A stretch of 37,814 nt of DNA from a virus, in the IMG/VR virus record IMGVR_UViG_3300009152_000096, positions 1 to 37,814 of that record; one strand, 5' to 3'. The position numbers and the translations under genes were made by a program. This document shows, in pieces, positions 1 to 9,300 of the stretch. Under the pieces are notes generated by a model. That model was not told where the DNA came from. It searched no databases and worked only from the letters and a program-made list of their open reading frames with translations. How positions within the stretch are numbered: the stretch's first letter is position 1; every line of letters starts with the position of its first letter.

Positions 1-3000
1 CCCATACTGACCTTAAAATCAGTCAGTCCCAAATATCTCAAATATGCATCATTAGAACAATAGATTCTGGTCAATCTGGTTGCAAATCCAGAATCTCCAG
101 AGGTAGTATTAATCCAACCTGCCTGAATATATCCGTTAGCATCAGTTCTTACGACTTGGTTCGCAACATCTGCACGACCGCTAGTATTAAGTGCAAGTCC
201 TCCAAGAAGACCAGAGTTATCAGAATAGGCAACTCTTACTGATGCTGGAGTTCCCGGAGATACTTGCAACAGCCACCTAGATCCATCATAAGTTAGGTAT
301 CCATAGTATGGATTAGCAGAACTATAGGCATAAGCAGCATCAGTAGAATATAGTCTAGATGAACTGGTAGCAACAGTTGCAGTAGCAGCATTAATATTCC
401 AATTACCCGAAGCACCAGTTCCTGTGAGTGTTGGAGAATAAGAATTATAGTTTCCTGCGTGAAGAATAGTATTGGATCCCACAGTTGGAGTAAATCCAAA
501 TCTAAAGACACCAGCTTGTGTAACATCAAAAATACTATCCGCACGAATTCCAGAACCTCCAGTTAATCCATTTCTAAGCAATCCAAAATTATTTGTAGAA
601 CTATCACCAAGATTTCCAATTGCCCAAGTAGTAGTACTATCTGTAAAGGATGTTCTTGTTCTAAAGAATGTGAGAGCATAGCCATTGTCTGCAGAAGGAT
701 GAATCGCCAATCCTTCAGACCAAGAGCTTCCTCCTGATCTAACTCTAATAGCTGGAACTGTAGAAGATCCACCAGTAAAATCAACAGTTGATGAAAAACT
801 ACCACTAGTAGCAGAAACTGTACCGCCAGATTGGTTGGTTGCAGTTGTTGCAGTTGCTGAGTTTCCTGTACAGGAGGCAGATGAGCCAGTAACATTTCTT
901 CCTGAGGTTATGTTAGTTCCTGCAACTGAACCCGTTGCACTAATTGAACCAGTAACAGTAATAGTAGTACCAGAGGATGGCAATAAAATATTTGTGGATG
1001 CTCCAGCAAGGTTGAAATTGCCATAAGTACCAGCGTCTCGGTTATAACAAAGAGTATATCCACTACCAGCACTTACTCCCATTTCAACTGCAAGACCAGT
1101 ATAAGAACTTCCAGTAGGAGTTCCATACCAACCAGTTGCACGAACTTGTTCTAGTGTTCTTACATAATTACTAAAAGTAGAACTGGAAGCAGTAAGAGCA
1201 CCCATACTAAATTCACCAGAGGCACCACGCTGAACAACATAGCTTGCAGTATTTGCACTTGTTGCATTGATTCCAAGTGTAACTGCCCCGGAGTTATTGT
1301 AGGAGGTTCCAGTTAGTGGAGAACTAAATGTGAGAGTATTATTGAGAGTACCAATTAAGCTACTAGCACTAATTGTACCAGCATTAAGTTGACCAGTAAA
1401 GGTAGAAATGCCAGCAACTGTGAGTCTTTGTAGAGCTGAGGTTTCATTTGAAGACTGTTCAAGTCTTGCAACAGTTGAAACCCCAGCAACAGTAAGACGA
1501 TTTAGTGCAGCAGTACCAGCAGTTTGATTAATATTGTTTCTAGAACCACTAAAGGTAGAAACTCCAGAAACTGTTCCATTCAGTTGTGAGAGTGTTCCGG
1601 TAACATCAACTGTTCCAAAATTAGCAATACCAAAATTTACAATACTTACAAAGGTAGAAACACCAGATACTGATAAATTATTAAGTACTGCAGTACCAGC
1701 AGTCTGTTGAATGTTATTTGCCGAAGAACTAAAGGTTACGATGCCAGTATGAACTGTATTTACATTCTGAATATAAGGAATTGTAGCACCAGCAGTGCCA
1801 CCAAGAGATTCAAAAAACAGTGTGCTTACTGTAGTAACTCCAGTAACAGTAAGACGATTTAGTGCAGCAGTACCAGCAGTTTGATTGATATTGTTTCCAG
1901 AACCACTAAAGGTAGAAACTCCAGAAATTACTTCGTTTGTAACTTTAAAGTTTTGGAAAGTTGCAATTCCTGTCACACCTTCAACTGAAATGTTTGTAGC
2001 AGCAATACCAATAGCAAAGAGTCTACCATTATTTGTAATTGTGACATTTCCACCAAAGGTGGGGGTAGTTACAAGATCATAGGTTAATCCATTACCCTGA
2101 AGAATTGCCCCAAGAGATGGAGCAGCACCTAGTCCAGTTCCACCCTTAGATATAGGAATACTTCCAGTTAAATTTACAGGATCTAGATAGTATGTACCAG
2201 CTTGACCACCCAAAGTTGATGCGTCAACATCACCACTTGCTGAAGGTTTAATCGAGACTGCTCCATCAGCATCCACTGAGAACGTAGAAGTTTTAAATTT
2301 AGCAACACCAAGAGTCGAATAAAGGTCTCCAGTTCCAGCAGCACGATTTATGCTAATATTTACCTTACCATAGTAGGTGTTAATGCCAATTCCACCCGGA
2401 GCAGAATCAAAGGAGGATGCAGTAGCCTGAATGGGTTGAGTTGTTCCAATTCCCACAGAAGTTACTACCTTCTTAAAGGAAGAATCTCCTGCCAAAAATG
2501 TGTCATTAGTAGCAGATCCGGTTCCAAGTCTACTTGGAGAAACTGTTCCGCTAGTAATATTTGATGCATCAATTGTTCCAGAAGCAAGAACTGTCCAGTT
2601 ATCAACAAGCTTTGAAGAGGTATTGACCGTTGCACTATAGATTACATTTTGCTTAGTAAGAGTAAATGTTCCCCCATTAGTATTTGCAAGACCAACTTCG
2701 TTTAAAATTAGACCATTAACTGAGGCCAGGGAATCTGTACGAGTTGCATGTAGTGAGAAGGCATTTGTAACTGCAACTCCAACATAGTAGTAACTATCTG
2801 TAGTAATACCAGTTGGAGTAGATCCGGAAACCTTTACAGGATCTCCAATGCCAAAACCATGACGCTCAAATACGATTAAACTTACACCAGTATTAACGCC
2901 TACACGAGTAATAGTTGCAGTTCCAGTTCCATTGCTCGTCAGGTCAAGTTTACTTGATAGTGCAAAGGTCGTATAGAGTTCTACTGAGCTAATTCCAACT

Positions 3001-6000
3001 CTCTTTGCGTAATAGGTAGCTCCTTGAGTTAATCCCCCAATAACATTTCCGTCATTTGATGAGTAAATTACTGGATCCCCATCAGTAAATGTACTAACAC
3101 CTATAATAATTCTATCATTTGCAAAGTCAATATTCCCACCAATTGAAATATCTGTCGGAATAAATGTTTTACCATATCCAACACTAGTATTTGTACTGAT
3201 TGCAACGGCATCATTATCAGATATATAATCTGATAGAACTGCTGAACCCGTGAATTTTTGATTATTTGTGAGTTTTAAGTAGAGACGAGTTTCAATTGAA
3301 TTTACCGAAGCCTGGAATCTCGCTCCACCAGTTCTTCCACCAATAAAGGAATCATTATTTACTGTTAGAGTGTTACCGGAGGCATAGTATCTACCGCCAA
3401 AGTTAACATTGACAGCAGTAACTGTTCCACCACCACCAACAGTAATTGTAGCCCTTGCACTTGTACCAATACCGGTAGAAGTGTCTAAGAAGCACGTATA
3501 GATCCCAGGAGACGTGTAACCAGATCCACCATTAGATATACTGACATTTAGCAGAACACCCTTCACGAGGCCTGTAGTACCGTATCCGACAGCATTTACT
3601 GGTGGAGAGGTAACAATACCAATTGCGCCACCATTTGATACCGCACTGATTACGGTATCAGCGTTGTTGAAGTTATAATTTCTGGTTGTGCTGGATAAAA
3701 TTAAGTATTGGCTATAGACATCAGAAATTAAAACATAACCATTACCGGGTTCAATAACAGTATCGCCATTTTGAAGATTGATTGCGGGAATCTGATTAAC
3801 GAGATCTGTTCTTCCTCCAGATACATTTGCTCGATAGTAGTTAACAACCTTTGGAGGAATCAGATCAGCATTAATTTGCCCAATTGCATTTAACTGTACA
3901 ATTGAGCTTGGAATTGCATTTGTAGATACGTCCTTATCAATAAAATTGCCAAGTCTATTATTTAAGAAGCTCTTTACTGCTAATTGAGTCGAAACTCTTG
4001 AATTTTTTGCCCCCCCAACCTCATTATCGCCAAGGCCAATATCTGTAGAGAATTCATCTACAGCAATGCCGCCAGAAAGGCTAAGTCTTAAGCTTTCGAG
4101 AAGGCCAATACTAACTTTATTGTTGAAGACAATATTACCAGTTCTATTAAATGCAGTAATGAATGAACCAATCTTAAAGTCTCCAAGTTCATTCGTTCCA
4201 GAAGAGTACACTCTTCCACCAAGTTCAAATATCTGTTCAGTTGCCGTATCTGACTTTCCACCATTTTGTGGTAGAGCATTATAGTCAATACCTGAACCAG
4301 AATATTCCCAAGTATGACTAGAAGAGTTAATAATTGAGGGTCTATGAAATTGTAGATTATAAGTTTCAGGAAGATTTGCAATATTTGTTACTGTAATTCC
4401 TGAGGGAGTAGAGTCAACTTTAAAATCTAGAGTATAATACGTAGTAATGCCAACAACAGAAGTTACTGCAACAGATACTGGACTTCCGCTATGATCTCGA
4501 ATTGCATAGGTTAGTGAAGTTGATCCCGTTGGAGCAAAGAATCTTCGCACACCACCAGAGGATTCAACAGAAACTAGTAGTTGACCATTTTGACCAACAT
4601 TTGGCATATAGGTCACTGCATAACCTACAGCGGTTCCTCCAGTAACTGGCTGAGTGATTTGTCTGCCTGAAACAAAGTTTAAGGGATTTGCAGTTGATCC
4701 AATACCCAAGACTTGATAGGAGTTATGAGTATCCAACATCTCCTTAGCAAAGAATTCAAGATTACCCTTCTGAATTGTATGAATTCCAACAACCCCAGAG
4801 GTTAAATCGACAATCTTAGTGAGGGAACTATCTTCGTAGAGCTTAAATGAGTTTGTGTCAATATATGAAAGGTAGTACTGGTTGTTACTAACTAACCCAC
4901 CAATAACTTTAGGTGGAAGTGCCCCCTCATCTCCAATATAGAGAACACTATCACCATTTACAAATGGATGTGATGCAATTGTAAATGTATCTGATGAGGT
5001 ATCGATTCCTGAAGTTGCATTGAATGTTTGCTGAGTAACAACTGGCTTAAAGTTTGCAGTCTGATCCGATCCAGCATTATTATAGAATCTAAGAACATAA
5101 AGATCCTGATCAGTTCTACCAACACCAATTACCTTAAGAGTTTGTAGTCCTCCGCTAATACCAGTAGCAGCAACTCTACCCCTATCAAAGACAAAAGAAT
5201 TTGGAGACCATCCAGAAGATCTTAGTGCATAGAATCCAAAGTTAGTGGCCGAGTTTGTGATTGATAGATATCCACCAGATTGTGTTAGTGAACCATACTT
5301 ACAGAAAATTTGGAAGCAGGACACAACCTGAGCATAGCCCTCATTGATACAACGCCAGCCAATTCCTCCAAAGGATACCATAGTAAATGCCGCAGCAACC
5401 ATGGATTTGCCGAATTCAGGCTGAGCACCGATAACTGGATTTTCAGCTTCTTGAGGAATAATTGGGGTATTAGGTGTAGTAACCTTATTACCATCCACAA
5501 AAATACCATTTGCTCCAAGAAATGATAGAATTGAGCAGTTTTGAATATATGGAGATCTAGATATTATAGGTTTAGTGGTCTTAATAGCATATCCAGCTCT
5601 GCTAGTTCCAGAATCTGTAGGATCGTCAAAGGCAACGGCATTATTGAAGGCGAATTGTGGAACTCCTGCAGGATCCACATAATCCTTCATTGCAAATCCA
5701 GTTACATAACAGCCATTACGAACTCGGAAAAGATCCTTACCGGCATTTAATGGTCGAATAACTGTATTACGAATATTGTCTCCAACTATAGCAATATCTT
5801 CATAGAGAATAATTGGGTTATCTTCAACATATTCCCCCGCCTCAACAAAAATTGCTACAGGTCTAGATTTTAATGATGCTAACTGTGCAGCCTTCTTGAT
5901 TGTACGAACAGGCTTTGCTCTACCATCATTTGCATCATCACCATTTGCAGAAGATACATAAAATCTGGCCTCATAGAGTCCAGCAGTTGTAAAGCCTAAT

Positions 6001-6332
6001 TGACCATTTTGACCAATAGTTAGAGTTTGGCCATCAGTTCCCAGCCTTGGCGGAAGAATAAGTTCATATGAATTAGTATATCCTGCTTCAGTGCTTGGAG
6101 AACTAATAACAACTTGCTTACCATTGGAATGAATACCAATTTTAGCCTGAAAGGTTACAATGCCCTGGGCACCATTATTATCTATAGCAGAAATAATTCC
6201 TACAGTAGTAATTCCAGTAACCCTTAAATGACCAAGAGTAGTTACTCCGGCATTTACATTTCTATTAATATCTACAAAGGAATATGTTCCAATGCCAATC
6301 CCGTTCTTAACTCTAAAATTCTGATCCGCCAA
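1..6332 (-). CDS. Giant tail fibre protein, 3' end beyond window
   Basis: Open frame from a TTG at 6332 to the left edge (2110 codons, no stop at the points I translated). It begins LADQNFRVKNGIGIG. An in-frame TGA lies two codons upstream, so TTG is the only possible start, and GGGGGA sits at good ribosome-binding distance. Residues around 95-330 read as a right-handed beta-helix (pectin-lyase-like: DGRAKPVRTIKKAAQ, then IFVEAGEYVEDNP). Next come short V-S-G-I-S-T-F type repeats. Near the left edge are NVTGSSASCTGNSATAT and an NTILHAGNYNSY motif typical of phage fibre shafts. The last visible residues (DAYLRYLGLTDFKVSMG) suggest the C-terminal tip is close. It is probably a trimeric host-recognition fibre. 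It is the last gene of the fibre block and has its own late promoter. Fibre identity is secure; the exact T4 counterpart is not. Confidence 0.85.
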   Translation of the reverse strand, partial: MADQNFRVKNGIGIGTYSFVDINRNVNAGVTTLGHLRVTGITTVGIISAIDNNGAQGIVTFQAKIGIHSNGKQVVISSPSTEAGYTNSYELILPPRLGTDGQTLTIGQNGQLGFTTAGLYEARFYVSSANGDDANDGRAKPVRTIKKAAQLASLKSRPVAIFVEAGEYVEDNPIILYEDIAIVGDNIRNTVIRPLNAGKDLFRVRNGCYVTGFAMKDYVDPAGVPQFAFNNAVAFDDPTDSGTSRAGYAIKTTKPIISRSPYIQNCSILSFLGANGIFVDGNKVTTPNTPIIPQEAENPVIGAQPEFGKSMVAAAFTMVSFGGIGWRCINEGYAQVVSCFQIFCKYGSLTQSGGYLSITNSATNFGFYALRSSGWSPNSFVFDRGRVAATGISGGLQTLKVIGVGRTDQDLYVLRFYNNAGSDQTANFKPVVTQQTFNATSGIDTSSDTFTIASHPFVNGDSVLYIGDEGALPPKVIGGLVSNNQYYLSYIDTNSFKLYEDSSLTKIVDLTSGVVGIHTIQKGNLEFFAKEMLDTHNSYQVLGIGSTANPLNFVSGRQITQPVTGGTAVGYAVTYMPNVGQNGQLLVSVESSGGVRRFFAPTGSTSLTYAIRDHSGSPVSVAVTSVVGITTYYTLDFKVDSTPSGITVTNIANLPETYNLQFHRPSIINSSSHTWEYSGSGIDYNALPQNGGKSDTATEQIFELGGRVYSSGTNELGDFKIGSFITAFNRTGNIVFNNKVSIGLLESLRLSLSGGIAVDEFSTDIGLGDNEVGGAKNSRVSTQLAVKSFLNNRLGNFIDKDVSTNAIPSSIVQLNAIGQINADLIPPKVVNYYRANVSGGRTDLVNQIPAINLQNGDTVIEPGNGYVLISDVYSQYLILSSTTRNYNFNNADTVISAVSNGGAIGIVTSPPVNAVGYGTTGLVKGVLLNVSISNGGSGYTSPGIYTCFLDTSTGIGTSARATITVGGGGTVTAVNVNFGGRYYASGNTLTVNNDSFIGGRTGGARFQASVNSIETRLYLKLTNNQKFTGSAVLSDYISDNDAVAISTNTSVGYGKTFIPTDISIGGNIDFANDRIIIGVSTFTDGDPVIYSSNDGNVIGGLTQGATYYAKRVGISSVELYTTFALSSKLDLTSNGTGTATITRVGVNTGVSLIVFERHGFGIGDPVKVSGSTPTGITTDSYYYVGVAVTNAFSLHATRTDSLASVNGLILNEVGLANTNGGTFTLTKQNVIYSATVNTSSKLVDNWTVLASGTIDASNITSGTVSPSRLGTGSATNDTFLAGDSSFKKVVTSVGIGTTQPIQATASSFDSAPGGIGINTYYGKVNISINRAAGTGDLYSTLGVAKFKTSTFSVDADGAVSIKPSASGDVDASTLGGQAGTYYLDPVNLTGSIPISKGGTGLGAAPSLGAILQGNGLTYDLVTTPTFGGNVTITNNGRLFAIGIAATNISVEGVTGIATFQNFKVTNEVISGVSTFSGSGNNINQTAGTAALNRLTVTGVTTVSTLFFESLGGTAGATIPYIQNVNTVHTGIVTFSSSANNIQQTAGTAVLNNLSVSGVSTFVSIVNFGIANFGTVDVTGTLSQLNGTVSGVSTFSGSRNNINQTAGTAALNRLTVAGVSTVARLEQSSNETSALQRLTVAGISTFTGQLNAGTISASSLIGTLNNTLTFSSPLTGTSYNNSGAVTLGINATSANTASYVVQRGASGEFSMGALTASSSTFSNYVRTLEQVRATGWYGTPTGSSYTGLAVEMGVSAGSGYTLCYNRDAGTYGNFNLAGASTNILLPSSGTTITVTGSISATGSVAGTNITSGRNVTGSSASCTGNSATATTATNQSGGTVSATSGSFSSTVDFTGGSSTVPAIRVRSGGSSWSEGLAIHPSADNGYALTFFRTRTSFTDSTTTWAIGNLGDSSTNNFGLLRNGLTGGSGIRADSIFDVTQAGVFRFGFTPTVGSNTILHAGNYNSYSPTLTGTGASGNWNINAATATVATSSSRLYSTDAAYAYSSANPYYGYLTYDGSRWLLQVSPGTPASVRVAYSDNSGLLGGLALNTSGRADVANQVVRTDANGYIQAGWINTTSGDSGFATRLTRIYCSNDAYLRYLGLTDFKVSM
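1488..1927 (-). repeat. 83-bp direct repeat pair in the partial fibre gene
   Basis: An 83-bp stretch at 1488-1570 recurs at 1845-1927 with only about two base differences. The offset is 357 bp (119 codons). It encodes SGVSTFSGSRNNINQTAGTA and the residues after it. It looks like a recent internal duplication of a shaft module. Confidence 0.7.
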
Positions 6333-6373
6333 GGTTCAATATCCCCCTGTCTTGATATTTTATTACTTAAGGT

Positions 6374-6381
6374 TATTTATA
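6374..6381 (-). promoter_or_regulatory. T4-type late promoter TATAAATA for the partial fibre gene
   Basis: The minus strand reads TATAAATA, the exact T4 late-promoter core recognised by gp55-RNA polymerase with gp33 and the sliding clamp. It overlaps the TAA stop of the 2222-residue fibre gene and lies about 42 bp upstream of the TTG start of the next fibre. Exact match and position support it; transcription is inferred. Confidence 0.75.
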
Positions 6382-9300
6382 ACTTATACGCAACGTAGTT
6401 TATAACGTAGGTTGTGATTCCAGTCTGTGCTGGAGTTGCCTGTAGTCGAATATATCCAGCATCTAATCCCTGATCCACATCTACAACATAGGTAGACACA
6501 TCAGTTCCAGTTCCAACTGTTGCGTATTCAACATTATATGCAGTAGTTCCGTCATGAACTGATAAAATCTTCGTAAATTGATACCTTCCAGTATTTCCAG
6601 CTCCAGAACAGGATGCCTGAATTAGATATTCTACTGATCTATATTCAAGTCTAGAGAAGGACTCATGAATTGTCGTTGCTAGTGAAGTTGTAATTGCAAC
6701 TCTAGCGGTTCCAGTGTTTACATTATCACTATAGAGAATGTTTCCATAAACCTGAAGTTTTTCCTTTGCTGCTGTAGTACCGATCCCGACAGAACCAATT
6801 CCACTAGTAACACTGAATACCGAACCACCAGTTCCAACATGAAAATCAGTAGTAGTGGTAATACCAGAAGTCCGAACATTTACGCTCAACACCTGAGCAA
6901 TAGTCCCAACTCCAGAATAATTTAAATTAGTTCCACTGATAAATGTAATAACTCCAACATTTGCATAAAGATTCTGAATACTACTAATTCCAGAATAATT
7001 TAAGTTGGTTCCACTTAACGTTGTTACAAAACCAATATTCGAGTATAGTGTTCCAATTGTTCCAACACCAGAGTATGCAATATCACTTCCATAGAGAGAA
7101 GTAATTGTACCAACTCCACTATAGGAAAGATTTGTACCAGAGACAAATGTAACAAGACCGACATTAGTCTTTAGAGTTGATATACTTCCAACCCCAGAGG
7201 TGTATAAGTTTGTATTATCAATATTTTGGTAAGTGGATCTAGTACCAGAAAGTGTAGTTACAACACCAACATTACTGTACAGTGTATCAATAGTACCAAT
7301 TCCTGTTGCCCTTAGGTTTTGGCTTCTGAGGTGAGTTAAATCTGCAGAGGTATATGCAATTCCAGTTCCCGATAGTTGAGCTATAGTACCAATTCCACTA
7401 ATGGAAAGGTTTGACCCAGAAATGAAAGTTACTACTCCAACATTTGCATACAATGTGGTTGCAGAAGTAACTCCAGAAAGAATTGCGTTAGTATAGCTTA
7501 CCTGAGTTCCGGAAAGTGTAGTTACAACACCAACATTAGAGTATAAAGTTTGAATGTTTCCGGTATCACTTACATTTAAACTAAAACTCCTAAGATTTGT
7601 AAGATCTGCCGAGGAATATGTAATTCCAGTTCCAATCAAAACACTAATAGTTCCTACACCAGTATAATTTAAATTAGTTCCAGAAATGAAGGTTACAAGT
7701 CCTACATTACTGTATAGAGTATTGACAGTTCCCAATCCACTATAACTTAAATTAGTTCCAGAAATAAAGGTTACAAGTCCTACATTACTGTATAGTGTAT
7801 CAATAGTACCAATTCCTGTTGCCCTTAGGTTTTGGCTTCTGACATAAGTTACATCTGCTGAAGTATATGCAATTCCAGTTCCTGACAGTTGATCTATAGT
7901 ACCAATTCCACTATAGGAGATATTGGTTCCACTTAGGGTTGTGACAATGCCCGAAAGGGAATATAGATTATTCAGATAAAGATTGGAAATTGTTCCAATA
8001 CCAGTATAGTTTAAATTAGTTCCAGAAATTGAAGTTACAACTCCAGAATTTGCATACAGAATATTTGTTGTTGTAATTCCAGAAACAAGTACTCCGCTAG
8101 AAACCAATTGCGTAATATTAGATTGGGTTATATTAAACTGAGTTGCTATCCCACTATTCACATATAGCGTAGATATGCTAGCAATACCAACATTGGCACT
8201 TCTACTAATAGTTACAACTGAAGTTTGTGGGGAAATATTTGAAGATACTGGAGAAAATATAACAGTTCCTGTCTGCACTACAATAACAGAAGTTCCTGGA
8301 ATAAAATCTCCACCAGCAGAATTTAATAGATCTCCTACTTGAACATTCGCAGTTGAAATACCAATACGATCAGTTCCAACACCAATAGTTGATGATGCAC
8401 TTACAATTGTAGTAGAAGTATTTGTATAGGTCAGATACTTTCCACGAATATCTGTAACAATTCCGGTATTAATTCTTATATCGCTTACTGTAGAGATACC
8501 AACAATTTCTACGTTAGTTGCTCGTAGATTTGCTGCAGTAATAATGCCAGTAGAGTTTGTGTTAGTAACCTGTAGACTAGTAGCAGTTAAACCAGTTATA
8601 CTTCCAGAATTGGAGTATAGTGTACTAATCGACCCAATACCAGAAACATAAGTATCAGTACTAATAAAGGAATTTATGGTTCCAACTCCCACAAAAATAT
8701 TACTCGAATCTAATCGAGTAATTGTTGCAGCTCCAGAGACTCTTGCATCAAGTGCAGTAATAATTCCCGAAACATTGATGTGTGTTGCAAGTCCACTATT
8801 AACTATTAGAGTACTGATTGAACCAATGCCACTATTATATAAGTACTCTGAATTAAAGTAGGTAACGATTCCAATATTAGATCTTAAGGTTCTTACACTA
8901 GCAATCCCACTAACTTGTAGATTGACGATTTCGGTGTCATTTAGTGTGGCATAGGTTATTACTGCAGAGCTTATTCCCGCAGATGTTATAATACCGCTAT
9001 TAACTCTTAGAGTACTAATTGAGCCAATACCAGCATTATTGCTTCTAGAAATTTGAATATTTTCAGTACTTATTCCAGTATTTGTAGTGTACTTAGATAT
9101 AGTTACTGAATTTGAATTTGTAGAAATGGCAACAACTGTAGTTTGTCCGGGTATAGATAGTGCAGAAATAATGTCTCCAACTAAAATACTTACGGTATTA
9201 ATTCCAACTACATTGGTAGCTATTCCTAGAATTGATGTGCCGGTTTTGATACCAACAGAAGTTGAATCTGTATATAAGTAATCCGAATTGAAGTAGGTAA

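Noticed and set aside
5285-5750. Overlapping short frames on both strands around 5285-5750.
   Set aside because: They lie within the beta-helix coding part of the partial fibre, have no recognisable features and no ribosome-binding sites.
1-6332. Possibility that the left 6.3 kb is non-coding or a broken gene because no complete frame is present.
   Set aside because: Translating the minus strand from TTG 6332 gives a coherent fibre protein; frame checks near 900 and at the left edge agree, so it is one frame leaving the window.
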